A DNA stretch of 64,000 bases from Dactylonectria macrodidyma (lineage: Eukaryota > Ascomycota > Sordariomycetes > Hypocreales > Nectriaceae), in assembly GCA_020744425.1 (NCBI GenBank), contig JAGMUV010000024.1, forward strand, positions 248,001 through 312,000, in the 5' to 3' direction. The notes beneath the pieces were generated by a model, which searched no databases, was not told where the DNA came from, and worked only from the letters and a program-made list of their open reading frames with translations. A program made the position numbers and the translations under genes. How positions within the stretch are numbered: the first letter of the stretch is position 1; every line of letters begins with the position of its first letter. Of the stretch, positions 22,292 to 34,793 are shown in pieces.

Positions 22292-24325
22292 ATGAACCCA
22301 CAGTCGCCGGTCATCGAAACACCCGTGTTAGTCGTGGGCGCAGGTCCGGCTGGGATGGTGGCGTCTCTGCAACTAGCGAGGCTCGGCATCCGGCACATGC
22401 TTGTCGAGAGGAACCACGAGACCACCAAGTGGCCGAAAATGAACTTGACCAACTGCCGAACTATGGAACTCTTTAGGAGAATCGGGATTGCGGACAGCTT
22501 TCGCGAAATAGGTAACGTCTTGGCATGGAACAAGTTCAGCTTTATGTGTTGAGCGATCGAGGAGTACTTTGCTGAGACAGACAACCGATAATTTCCTTTT
22601 GCAGGCGTCGAAACCAAGTACTCGTGTGATTCAATCTTTCATTCGGGTCTATCTGAAGGTGGTCAGACTATCACGAAATGGGTAAGAGGAGACAGTGCCT
22701 CGTCGGTGATCAAATGTTAACGCCAAGCAGGAAATGCCGTCCCCTGATGAGTGGAGAGCCACCATAAAGGAAGAGAATGACGGAACTCAGCCAAGAGAGC
22801 CCTACCAGCGATGTTCGCAAGCAATCTTCGAAAAGTGGTTCAGACCACTTGTGGAAGCTGAACCATCGATCGACTGCCGATGGGGAGTGAAATTTGAGTC
22901 TCTGGAGGAGGACGATGATTGCGTTACTTCGCGCTTGACCGAGACAGCTACAAGCAAGGAGTTCACAGTCAAAAGCAAGTATGTCATTGGCTGCGATGGT
23001 GCGGGGAGTCGTGTGAGACGAAACATCGCCATCACGCTGCTTGGAGGTCCACTGTAAGTTTGACCGCACGATGCCTATCCTTGATTACTTATAAACGTCG
23101 ACGCCACAGCGATGGTGCAGCCTACTTGGTGCATTTCAAATCCAAAGATTTGGACCGCCTCCGAAAGTCCGGTCAGTGCTGGCACATTTTCTTCGTAGAC
23201 GGTGGCACCTTGATCGCTCAGGATGAAAAAGAAACTTGGACAGTTCACAAACCCATTGGCCTGGACGTCGATATCAGCAAGCTGGATCCCTACCAGACTA
23301 TTTACGATGTCCTCGGGGCAGCAACCAAAGTACCCTATCCAGTCAAAGTGGATGAAATACTCGTTGTCAGCTCTTGGCGTCCCAACATTTGCATTGCCGA
23401 AAAATACACGTCAGCAAAGAGCCGTGTATTTCTCTCAGGCGATTCTGCGCATCAGAACATCCCGACTGGCGGTTACGGCTATAACACTGCTGTTGGTGAC
23501 AGTGTCGACATTACCTGGAAGATCGCGGCAATCCTTAAAGGATACGGCGGTCAGGGGCTCCTTGACTCGTATGAAATTGAACGGCGCCCAGTGGCTGTGC
23601 AAAACCTCGAGTACTCAGGATATCACATGGAAACTCACCAAATCGCAGTTAAGTGGGTAAAAGCATCTGGTCATGGAGTTGTTTTGTCGGACTCACCAGA
23701 AGGCAAAGAGCTACGCCGGCGCATACGGGACCATTTTCAGAAAAGAGATGGGGAGAACAAGTTTTTCGGCCTCGAGTTAGGCTATCGATACAATGGTTCT
23801 CCCGTCGTTGTCCCGGACCTCGAAGTACAAGAGCCGCGATGGACATTGGAAGATTACCATCCTTCCACGTGGCCTGGAGCACGACCGCCACATGTCTACT
23901 TGGTCGACAATGAGACGAGCATTTTTGACCTTTTTGGCCAAGACTTCACTCTGGTCGATTTCTCGGCCGACCGAAGGTTCATCAAAGAATTTGAGCCTGC
24001 CGCCTCAAAAGGAGGTATCCCGGTGAAAATGGTTCATTTGCCTGATGAGCCGCACGTCAAGAAGATATGGGAACGACAGGCTATTCTTGTGAGACCAGAT
24101 CAAATGGTCACTTGGCGAGCAAACGTGGCTGGCGAAGTGCCGGATGATGTGGAGTTCGTTCTCCGCATCGCAACTGGCCAACAACTCTTTACTTCAGTCT
24201 TGGAGGCTCAAAAGGCGCGAGCCAAGCAGACGGCATTTGTCGCTGAGCGGGGTTTCACTGGAACTGTTGGGAATGAGAACCAGGACACGATCGCTATGAC
24301 ATCCGTCTGGCAGCAGAACGTGTGA
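22292..24325 (+). CDS. PheA/TfdB-type FAD monooxygenase (phenol-hydroxylase family)
   Basis: Exons 22292-22511, 22605-22681, 22731-23053 and 23110-24325, 611 residues, normal for the family. VLVVGAGPAGMVASL near residue 15 binds FAD; YVIGCDGAGSRVRR is the DG motif; LSGDSAHQNIPTGGYGYN the GD motif. The last about 170 residues form the thioredoxin-like C-terminal domain of phenol hydroxylases (DFTLVDFS, RPDQMVTWR). Such enzymes ortho-hydroxylate phenols or hydroxylated phenylpropionates with NADPH and oxygen. The product would be a catechol-type substrate for the dioxygenase at 17 kb. It is divergent from the decarboxylase gene, so the two may be co-regulated. Confidence 0.92.
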
Positions 24326-25137
24326 TGTGTAACTTTCTTCACTGCTAGATTATCCCAATATATCGCACATCTTCAGGCTTTGGTTCCATGTCAATACCCT
24401 ATGTCATGGTGCACAACTTTTGGTTTTCCTCAGATCGTATTGACATGAACTCTCTGCACGTGGAACAATGTAGACGCACTGGGTGGCGTTTCACGTGAAA
24501 GGGCCTAGGCAAAACCGCCTCACTAGGCTGGCAATAGTTGAGCACTAACTCTACCCTCATTTCACTTGTCAGACTTGATTCCTAAACTATTGAAGATTCC
24601 ACAGTTACCGAGGCCGGGCCAGGTGACAACATGGTAGGCAACTTTTTACGGAACGGAACACATGAATAGGTGAAGGCCGTGATGAAGGCCGCGTTGGCTC
24701 TACAGATTCAAGCTGAGGGTTCATGCCCCTAAGCGAGATGATTGGTGCTAGCCGGGTATTCGGAAGCTCGGGTGACTGCGTAATGCAGATAAGTCTGGGG
24801 CCAGTGAATGGAGCTGGACTCGTCAAGAACCACCTCGGCCTAGGGGTGGTAGGAGATCCCGGGGTATGGGAACTGGAGCCGTGACCACCCCGCCGGGATC
24901 CCCATGGGGAAATGCGGTTTGTCAGGGGAGAGGATGCGATCCGTGTGGGGGCTACTCGGCAGTCGGACAGCGCCAGGAAAGGATCCCATATAGTTAAAAG
25001 ACTAGCTGAGCCAGCCAAATTCAAGTTCATCACAGGTCTGGCCTTTTCTTACAACCCTACAACTGCAACTCTTGGAGAATACAAGCATCTCGCCCCTTAC
25101 GACAGTCTCATTCCTTCAACACGGCAACTCAGCCAAT
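24326..25137. other. Intergenic, promoter of the MFS carrier
   Basis: No gene supported on either strand. A G/C-rich palindromic patch lies near 24840-24910. Confidence 0.45.
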
Positions 25138-27488
25138 ATGGATCCAATTGAGAAGGTCGACACGGCCACTGTTGCGCACAGGGAGCAAGTCTCCGATCCC
25201 GTCAGGTTACAAGAAGATGCCACCGTTCGCGTCGAAAACTTCGATGGCTTTTCACTACCTCTAGTGGCATCGTATATTGTATTGACGTTTGCCCTAGACC
25301 CTGTGTGTATTCCATAACTCTAATCGATTCTAGGCTGTTTGTTTCATGCTCTTCAACCAACTAATCATCGTCATCTCTTCTGGAGTGGTAAGATGGTCCA
25401 TGAGCCAGAGCCTTCGTCCATGATACTCACAGTTCCAAAGTTTTCCGGCAACATTGCTGAAGCCCTTGACGGCTCCTCTGAACGAACCTGGCTTTCACTC
25501 TCGGCCACCATTGTTTCGGCAGCGCTGTGCATACCCATATCCAAAGCGTCAGACTACTGGGGACGCAAGTGGTTGTTAGTCTCTGCGGGTGCCGCTGCCT
25601 TCGTCGGGACCATCGTCACCGCTCGTGCCGAGACTTGGGGTGTTGCCCTCGGTGGCAGCATCCTCTGCGGCTATTCCCAGGGTGCCCAGCCTCTGCTCTA
25701 CGCAGTGGCAGCTGAGACGGTACCGCGACAGTGGAGATCATCTTCGCTTGCGTTCATGAATATTGGAGCTTCCGTTGCAGGTGTCTACTCACTTCTCGTC
25801 GGTTCCACGCTGATCAAGAACAGTGCTGATGGGTGGAGGACGTTTTATTACATCAATACTGGCTTGGCCGGAGCCTCTTTGATTGTCATAACAATTTGCT
25901 ACAACCCTCCGACACGAGAATTGCAGAAATTGCCGCAACTCGAGAAACTAAAGCAGGTCGGTGATAGTATTCACTCAGTCGCTTCTTGCGCTCTCTAACA
26001 AAGTTCTTCCCAGTTGGATTGGATGGGATTCTTCATCTCCACTGTCGCCGTCGTCCTCTTCAGCGTTGGGCTATCCTTGGCGAAAAACCCATGTATGTTC
26101 CACAATCTCTGCGTTGGGTCATCCTAGACTCACTTTCCCACAGATTCATGGTCCAGTCCCGAGGTTCTTTGTCCACTAATAATTGGAATCGTTTTTGGAT
26201 TCATTCTATTCACTCACCAGAGGTGGCTGAACCCTCGAGGCATGTTTCATCACGACCTCTTCAGGTAATTATTTCTTCCTCTACCACGCCTTGAGTTAGA
26301 AAGCTGACCCGATCTTGTAGCAAAGATAAGCGAAATGTCATCCTTGCTTGTCTGGGCGTTTTTGTGGAAGGGTTCGGCAAGTAAAATGAAACTAGTCGGT
26401 CGAAAAATCTTCTAATTTATTCTCAGCTTTCTTCGCAGCAAACTCATACATAGCGTTTGAGGATTCGGTTCTTTACAACACCGATGTTTTCAAAAGCGAC
26501 CTCAAGTAAGATTAGCAGAGCCTTGCCTTTTGAGTGAATTTGGGAGGTTGTGTGAACTAACTCCGACGCGTTTGTAGGGTGTGCACGTCTTATTTTGCCG
26601 CTATCGTCGTCACAATCCTTTACGGCATTTTTGCGGCACGATTCTCGTACCTTCGCGAGACGCTCATTGTTGCCTTCATCTTCTACGTTGCCTTCAACGG
26701 TAAGATAGCGTGCCGAAGCATCTGTCCGCTCATTATTCTGACGTCGTACACAGTGTGCATGTCGACGCTCACAACAGGATCTGGAAACGCGCTTTGGGCC
26801 TACTGCGCCATCCTCGGAATCGGTATTCCATTGAGTATTGCTCCGCTGTTTACGGTTGGGCAGCTTGCGGCACCCATACCGACCATGTAAGGCGAACTGC
26901 GCGCGACGGTTTTCCCGAGCACTATCTGACATCAAAATCATCACAGTGCACTCTTGTCTGGAGTAATGCTTACTCTGCGCTCACTTGGGGGCTCAATCGG
27001 CATGGCAGCCTGTTAGTACCCTGTCCACTTGTGCGTGTAATGCGTGTCTAACTCTAGCACAGGTACCGCGATTTTCTCAAGTCAGACCACCAAATATCTT
27101 GTCCCAGATACTTCGAAGGCGGCACTGGAAGCAGGACTGAGCCCCGATAGCCTGCAGGAGTTTATTCAAGCAATAATGTCTGGCAATGCTGAGGCTGCAG
27201 CCGAAGTGCCGAGCGCAAGCATGGAAATCATCATGGCGGCAACCGATGCGTTGAAGGAGGCATATGTCAAGTCATTTCGATACCTCTGGGTTTTCTCGGC
27301 TTGCGCATCCGTACTCGGGCTGTTGGGTAAGCTTACAACGCGTTCTTCTCACAATCTACATCCCGATACTAAATGTTCATCCTCCAGGCGTATACTTCAT
27401 CAGGAATCCGGTTGAAGAGCTGACCAAACATGTTGACGCCCCGATTCGTGAAACAAGCACAAAGGCTGTGGATCTAGAGTCAAAGTGA
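25138..27488 (+). CDS. TRI12-like MFS transporter, 12 exons
   Basis: Model: 25138-25278, 25334-25387, 25441-25956, 26014-26092, 26144-26264, 26321-26376, 26427-26505, 26578-26699, 26754-26886, 26947-27011, 27063-27326, 27388-27488; 576 residues with every phase agreeing. The product is a 12-14-helix carrier of the trichothecene-efflux/siderophore MFS group: SKASDYWGRKW is the loop 2-3 signature, and YINTGLAGASL and SLGGSIGMA lie in later helices. It belongs in the plasma membrane and may export toxic aromatics or move pathway compounds. Intron 26377-26426 begins with GC (GCAAGT). The 25388-25440 intron needs an AAG acceptor, and the first donor could be 25279 or farther on, so residues 45-66 are the weakest part. 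Unusual intron number compared with its neighbours (0-4). Confidence 0.85.
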
Positions 27489-29823
27489 CGTTTATTCACC
27501 CTATTTTAGCGTGGTGGTTTAGTCGATTCCAGGGTGACAGACTGGTCGAGCGGGTCTATGTTGGCGGGCTGCTCAGTACGTGCAGGGATAGGTCTGAGGA
27601 GCACACAAGCGCGTTTTCACGTCTAATTACGGCCCCATGACAGAACACTTTGTTACCAGGTGCAGTTGAATGCTGAGCCAAAGTGACTAGAAGAGATGCA
27701 TAAATCTAAAAGACTCCTTCGCCGTAGGCTTTCGTCTAGACATGTTCACTAATGCCCGTATCCCGGTTGCCGTGATTCAGTCTAGTTCGTGTTGATCATT
27801 TGCCTTCATCTTTCATCGGGCCATGACTTTGTCCTCTGCAGCAATTTTTGACATCTTTTGAGATCTTAGACAACCAAGCCCGAATTGAGAGGTGGAGAGA
27901 CATAGCTTTTAGAATTATCACACAGCAGCCGTTCAGGTTAGAAACCCCCTTACTCAATCCTCTAAGGCTAACCACGCCCAAGCCCTTAATTCTGACAACT
28001 GACACAACAGTTCTACTGTTAATTAAGTAAACCAGACCTTAAATATCTGGAGTACAGTAAGCAGTTCATGTAAATAGCTGCCAACTGACGTTGGGAAGAG
28101 TATCTCAATATTATACTAAAGGCAGCTTTCTAACCTAGCATCCGTACTTTATGTAGCCTTCCTATAGCTATGTGCTACAAAGGCCATTCTACCTTCAATG
28201 TTACCACTGAGGCTTCAATGATTGATTTCCGATTTGATACTTGGTAGTAGCCATCTGAGGAATTAGGCTCAACATGACAAGGTCGAATGGCGGTGAAGCT
28301 CAAGTGCAAGCCGTCACCTCCACCCACTCTGATAATCGTTATTACCTAAGCTACGTCACTGTTTGTCAAACGAAAAGGTCCCATAGGAAATGACAGCTCT
28401 ACATGGGGCAGGATCCGTACCGTTTTTTCTTTTAAACCTAGCGAGACCTCAAACCTAGAACAATCTCTACAATTTAGTTCATCCTCAACAGCCTAGATCT
28501 TCGGCTTTTAGCAGCTTGATCGGTTAAAGGGCGTCCGTATCAGTTAGATCCCCAGGGATAAGTAGATAACGACCTTCCCTCCTCGTAGGTAGAGAGAAAG
28601 GACAAGATCTTCCATCGCCAACAAGCAGTCTCATCTCATCGCCCCTGTTTGACACCATTACCGCGAAAAAGGCTGCCTAACTCTTGACATGCAAGCCTGC
28701 TAGGCTGCGACGTCGTTAGACGAAAGTCGACTGTGTTTTTTGACTTTGTGCCAGCAGCAGCTCGCCCTTGATGTAGCGAACAGCAAATGATGTAGTTAGA
28801 CAAAAGTCATCTCAATACGCCTTCTTGATGCTTGTTTCTACGGCGTAATGCCCGGTGGGGACTACGCGGATGATGGCGTCGGGCCCTCGGGAAGCTAAAT
28901 TTTGCTAATAACATGGCATTGTTATTTTATTCTTCATCACATGCCAGCTGCCTTGAACATATCTGCGATGATATGATCTGATGGCTTACTCTGCTCATGA
29001 AACGTTATTCGGTAACGGGGCTATACATCACGCATGTGATTCAAGCGACATCGTAGCATCATACTCGGGATGAAAACAAAGCCACGCCAGGCTTCGGAAT
29101 GGTGGTTAGTAATAACTGACACTTCTAAATTTGCGTTGCCCAAGTTTTCGGATCTCTGTTTGCTCCGAAAGAACCCCTGCTGCGCTGGCTGGAAACTACC
29201 TGCCAGTTGATTGGTAGCCCCCATGGCGATCGCTTAATGATCCCTGTCGTAGGCCGCATTGCGGGGTGAATCAGGTGGTGACCCTCGCAAAGCCCTCACA
29301 AAAAGGGAATAGTAGCTCCGATTCATGACCCAACAAAGATGTGGCTCCATCGCCAATCGGCCTGGTTGCCCTTTCTTCCTGTGCAGTTTCGGAAGGACGT
29401 CGATGGGAGCTTCATCATCTGATGACGTCTCTCAACATTTTTGCTGCATCATTTACTCCACAACTTGCGAGGCTCGGTAAGAGAATGACAGCAAAGGGTT
29501 AAGGTTGCGAACTGCTCTTGAAAATGCTGCCTTCATTATGCGTGACGCTGGATTCTTCCAAACTTCTGCCTTCTCCCACATGCCGGCGTGGATGAAATGC
29601 CTCGGCTTTGATTACCGAAATCTAGAGTAAGTAAATTACTGTAGAATCAGAAGGCTAAACGCCTGTGGGTTTAAGGTTGCGTATTTATTGCCCGATGCCT
29701 CGCTTCATTACATTTGCCTAAGTTCATACATCCCACACTCCCAGAAGCATAACATTCAGCCTAAGAACAAAAGCAATCACATCACTTACAGCCCGCCCTG
29801 AGAAGACTCAACCGTTAGCGATT
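27489..29823. other. Long intergenic stretch, nothing recognised
   Basis: 2.3 kb with stops in all frames, no frame above about 70 codons with sense, and no tRNA, repeat or relic I could identify. It separates the aromatic cluster from the next block. A TATTTATT element near 29684 may serve the gene at 29824. Confidence 0.55.
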
Positions 29824-30885
29824 ATGTCGAAACCGAACCCAAAAGACTCGATTAAATCTACCTGGCCTCTTGGAGACAGGTCGGAATGGGGTTGGAACCA
29901 CCGACTCATCGATGCGCTCAACGTATACCCACAAACGCCTGGAAAGACCGTCCCCGTCCATCCAAAGACCGATAAACTGCCCTACTTCGTTCAGTGGCAA
30001 GGACACGCTTGGGTTCTTATACACGCGTTTATACCTATAACCATCCACCAGACATGGCTTTGGTACACTGGCAACGAAAGTCTGAACCCCGTCGCCGTAT
30101 TCTTTCTCTACTTCTCCTCCTTTACCACGGTCGTTCTCCGCCAGGTCCGAGGCGCTAGAAAAGCAGGTCAGGATCTTGGTTATCTCGATGGCGATGTCCA
30201 CGAGCGCGATGGCATACCTGATGTTGGCGTGGATAAAGTGGCAGCCGCACTCTGGAAGACGACGGGAGGCCGTATCGCCATGGCCACCTACATCACCTAC
30301 AACAGCTACCAGTCCCCTGCCATGGTTCTTGGAGACTGGCAATGGTGGGCTTGGTTGTGGCTGAAGATTGGTCTGTATGGCATCGTTCTCGACTTCTGGT
30401 TCTACGTGTACCATCGCGCCATGCACGACATCGATTGGCTGTGGCAGTACCATCGCACTCATCACCTCACAAAACACCCTAACACACTCCTCGCCGCGTA
30501 TGCCGACCATGAACAAGAGTTCTTTGACATGATTGGCGTCCCTTTCTTGACTTGTATGTCATTACGCGCTCTTGGTATCCCGTTGGGCTACTATGACTGG
30601 TGGATTTGCCATCAGTACATCGCCTTCACTGAGGTCCTCGGCCACAGTGGTCTGCGTGTCTATGCTATTCCCCCCTCGACCTTAACCTGGTTGCTTCGTA
30701 TGTTGAGTTGCGAGCTTGTCATCGAGGATCACGACCTGCACCACCGCAAGGGTTGGAGGAAGAGTCATAACTATGGGAAACAGACTAGACTGTGGGATCG
30801 ACTCTTTGGGACTTGCCACGAGCGAATCGAGTCGAAGGTAGAGAATGTTGATTGGGACAACGGAGTGTATTTCCCGATGTTCTAA
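29824..30885 (+). CDS. Sterol desaturase / fatty acid hydroxylase family membrane oxidase
   Basis: Intronless, 353 residues. The three histidine clusters that bind the di-iron centre are present: HRAMH (His197/201), HRTHH (His210, 213, 214) and HDLHH (His303, 306, 307), with an extra HEQEFFD and HSGLRVY between. Three to four hydrophobic segments surround them (for example WVLIHAFIPITIHQTWLWY and WWAWLWLKIGLYGIVLDF). Members use oxygen and cytochrome b5 or another donor to hydroxylate or desaturate lipids in the ER membrane. This one resembles fungal paralogues outside the ergosterol pathway; its substrate is unknown. The start is set by the ATG after the leader ending TTAGCGATT. Confidence 0.9.
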   Translation: MSKPNPKDSIKSTWPLGDRSEWGWNHRLIDALNVYPQTPGKTVPVHPKTDKLPYFVQWQGHAWVLIHAFIPITIHQTWLWYTGNESLNPVAVFFLYFSSFTTVVLRQVRGARKAGQDLGYLDGDVHERDGIPDVGVDKVAAALWKTTGGRIAMATYITYNSYQSPAMVLGDWQWWAWLWLKIGLYGIVLDFWFYVYHRAMHDIDWLWQYHRTHHLTKHPNTLLAAYADHEQEFFDMIGVPFLTCMSLRALGIPLGYYDWWICHQYIAFTEVLGHSGLRVYAIPPSTLTWLLRMLSCELVIEDHDLHHRKGWRKSHNYGKQTRLWDRLFGTCHERIESKVENVDWDNGVYFPMF

Positions 30886-31897
30886 TGGTTGAGGCTGCAT
30901 AGCACGAAATCATCGGATTGCAGCTTATTACATGCCATACTTTAGTATTTAACTGTGTCGTCAAGAAATAACACCTTGGTGCCTCTGGGTTAGCCTGGTT
31001 GCCCCTCTTTCGTTCTCAACACCACGCCCTGACTGTTCACACTCGCCACCAACTATCATCAACCATGATCAAAAAGACAGTGCAAATGGCAAAAAAACAT
31101 ACAACAGCGAGGATTCCCCGGTCGTCACCGACCCGAGTACTAATTCGCCGCTTCTCAGCTTGACTAAGGGAGAGCGGACGGGATCCCGTATTTTCTAAGA
31201 GCTATGGTCGTATGTGCTTGGAGTTAGCGACAACTGCACTGAAGTACAGGCCAGTGTCACCAGATTGTAGATGAGGTTTCGCCATTTCTTATCGACTTCA
31301 TTCTAGAATTGTGTGACTATCTATGTCCACGTGGCTTAAAACATGCAGCGCCGGTGGGCCGTTCCCCGATCTAGAAAAGTGGACAGAGTAGTAGCCCCTG
31401 GCGACATTCAGGGATCTCATCACGCATGCAGGGTGTCCTTCAGGCTCCAATATCACGGTTTGACGGGGCATTCTTTGACCTGATAATGTCGTATAACTCC
31501 GAACAGATCGGATTGCCCGTCGTTAAAAGCACCCTGTCGTCAAGATTGAACGGGCAGCTACCCAAAATGTGCGCCACAACACAGCCAGAAGCACTACCAT
31601 GTCGCCTACCCTATAGCTCAAGAACCGCCATTGTCACGAGCATTAGAAAGCTGCACTCTTGGGTTGGTCATGGAACAAGGGACGCAGGAACGCTGCTAAT
31701 CCGAAGATATCTCTAGACCTGCGTTGGCTAAACTCCGATATCTTAATTAAGTTGTCAATAGTTGACTTGACTTTAGAGTTGCCGCTCTTGGTACAAGATC
31801 TCGGAAGGTTGACGGTGGCACCATCATTCCCATTCCCTGTCGATAGTCCAAAGATTTAGATTGTTATTCCAAGACATAAGAATCTAGGATGTAATGA
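30886..31897. other. Intergenic, nothing recognised
   Basis: Terminators of two convergent genes and open frames without motif. Confidence 0.5.
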
Positions 31898-32753
<856 letters not shown>

Positions 32754-33185
32754 CGTGAGGTTGACTTCTAATCTGTTGGCAATGGATTTGTAAATTCTGT
32801 TCGTGCAGTAAATGTGAAAACTCAAATGCCAGCGTTTTCGTGCACAAATCCAGTCTCGTCCATTTGTGGACTAGTGCCAATATGCACAGTGCCCATGTCT
32901 TGAGCACTGTGCATCGGAAGAGTGATTGAATGAGGACCAAATGTTGGACAGAAGCGGTCACAACTCACAGCATGGTCAGTATTATGATTCAGTGCGATAT
33001 ATATCTACATAGATATTAGGACGCTCTGTTGATGGACAGGATGGTGTTTAGAGTTCAAAGACGTCACTTATCATCTCTACATACGGCTTTGCCATCCTTG
33101 ATTCCTTTGAAGGCGTACACGAATTTAGATGTGAACTCTACTAAAACCTCAATTAGTGAAAGAGAAAAATGATTCTCATGCGTAT
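32754..33185. other. Intergenic, nothing recognised
   Basis: Upstream region of the methyltransferase and downstream region of the RidA relic. Confidence 0.5.
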
Positions 33186-33659
33186 TTATGTCCCCTGTGG
33201 ATCATATGCGATTGTTTCGATTTCGACAAGCATCTCTTCAAACACTAACTTTTCCACACCAACGGCCGTCCAGATGGGTTTATAATTCGGAAACCATCTC
33301 TCCAGATTCTCTTTCACAGAACCAAGGGCCTCAGAACGTAAATTAGGGTGATATGAAGTGATACGGAAGACCTGCGACATCCTCTTGCCTCCGGCACTCT
33401 TCATAGCGTGATCGATGTTGAAGAAAGCCTAGTCAATCTGGGCTTTGGGTTTCCGGCTCAGACAACAGGGGCCGAGTCCGGGTCCCACCCGCCTGAAAGA
33501 CATCAACATTTGCCAGTTATGTTCTGAGGGTCAACAATAGTCTGTACCTTGACCAGATATTTCGATTCTGTCCCCAACGCGAACGGCTTGGTTGTAGCCA
33601 TAATTATCAAGGGCAAATTTGCCGAATCCATCATAACTGAAATATTTTAGGTCCGATAT
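33186..33659 (-). pseudogene. Decayed RidA/YjgF-family gene
   Basis: The C-terminal 72 codons (33186-33404) match RidA proteins (MSQVFRITSYHP, PIWTAVGVEKL, VEIETIAYDP). Upstream on the same strand the rest is visible: DLKYFSYDGFGKFAL, QAVRVGDRIEISGQG, then an intron and GWDPD. The gene is broken three ways: the expected start codon reads ATA (33657-33659), a frameshift lies in the segment after GWDPDSAPVV, and an in-frame TAG occurs at 33429-33431 where relatives have a Gln or similar residue. The start and stop changes are G-to-A and C-to-T type. RidA enzymes hydrolyse enamines or imines; 2-aminomuconate deaminase belongs here, so a lost function in the aromatic pathway is conceivable. Confidence 0.75.
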
Positions 33660-33740
33660 GTCTGATTTTAGTCAAGAGCTTATATTGTATTACAGTGGGT
33701 ACGAGCGAGAACGACCGCGCTGACATCACCACCACGTATG

Positions 33741-34793
33741 CTAATCCACCACAACTACCATTTTTCCATTCGCCTTTCCACCTTCCATTACTCGATGAGC
33801 CTCATGTATCTCTTCAAAGCTGAATACCTTCCATGGCTTTGCGTCAATCTTGCCATCCGCCATCTTTTGCATAATACTCTTCAGCGGCACATCGGAAACG
33901 GGAAACTCGTCCGTCCCAAAGACAAAGCTCCCAAAAAAGCTGAAGTGAACCCCGCTTGCCATCTGCAGAAGCGGGTTGAAGCCGTGAGACTCTTCCGGCC
34001 CAGCTGGTCCCTTGATTGGATCCAGCCCTCCGAGCCATCCGGCTAGGCAGAGACGTCCGTCACGACGGACAAGTTGCAAGGATTCAACAACTGTGTTGTT
34101 GCCAACCAACTCTAGAATGCAATCAAACTTGTCGACTTTGTTGTCGATTTTGCTATTTTGACGGAGCCGCTCGACCAGGTTAGTTCCTTCGAGCACTACG
34201 TTAGACACTCCAAGCGCTTTTAGGGCTGCAAACTTGGTCTCGTTGCGTGTCGTAGCCGTAACAATGGCACCCGCTTCAACCGCGAGATTAACTGCCGCCC
34301 TGCCGAAGGATGACGTAGCGCCCCTAATCAGAATCTTCTGCCCTCGTTGAAGGCCTAGGTTTCGGAACAGACAAGTCCAAGCCGTCGCGTAGCTTTCGGG
34401 CAATGCGGCCGCATCAGCCCACGAGACAGGCAACTTTTCCTCCGGCTTAGCCAGCGCGACGACGTTGCTGATATTTGAAACTGTGTACTGCGCGTAGCTG
34501 CCGGGAATGGTCCTGCCAAGTCCACCCATAAGCGTGGCTACTGGCGTGCCTTGGGCGAATTCGCTGCCGGGGCATTCTTCGATGATGCCGACGCATTCGA
34601 TGCCACTGATGGGTACCGATTCGGCCCATTCGCCGCGACGCATGTGCATTTCGGCATGGTTGACTCCGAATGCCTTGATGCGGATGAGGGCAGTGCCTGG
34701 AGCTGTGGCTGATGGTTTGGGGACATGCTTGATGACGAGATTCTCGACGGGACCAAACTCTGAAATAACGATGGCCTTCATGGTAGGAGACAT
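33741..34793 (-). CDS. MDR-family NAD(P)H oxidoreductase (quinone-oxidoreductase-like)
   Basis: Intronless, 350 residues, standard length for a zinc-independent medium-chain dehydrogenase/reductase. The GroES-like N-terminal part runs to about residue 125 (KAFGVNHAEMHMRRGEW, GIECVGIIEE). The nucleotide-binding part carries IRGATSSFGRAAVNLAVEAGA, a variant of the AxxGxxG loop, and CILELVGNN. No cysteine cluster for zinc is seen. Such enzymes reduce quinones or enones with NADPH. A TATA-like AATATATAAA (34911-34920, minus strand) lies about 120 bases upstream of the ATG. The decayed RidA gene follows 82 bases downstream on the same strand. Confidence 0.9.
   Translation of the reverse strand: MSPTMKAIVISEFGPVENLVIKHVPKPSATAPGTALIRIKAFGVNHAEMHMRRGEWAESVPISGIECVGIIEECPGSEFAQGTPVATLMGGLGRTIPGSYAQYTVSNISNVVALAKPEEKLPVSWADAAALPESYATAWTCLFRNLGLQRGQKILIRGATSSFGRAAVNLAVEAGAIVTATTRNETKFAALKALGVSNVVLEGTNLVERLRQNSKIDNKVDKFDCILELVGNNTVVESLQLVRRDGRLCLAGWLGGLDPIKGPAGPEESHGFNPLLQMASGVHFSFFGSFVFGTDEFPVSDVPLKSIMQKMADGKIDAKPWKVFSFEEIHEAHRVMEGGKANGKMVVVVD

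Noticed and set aside
10857..27488. Classical secondary-metabolite cluster
   Set aside because: No polyketide synthase, peptide synthetase, terpene cyclase or DMATS gene is present; the enzymes are degradative.
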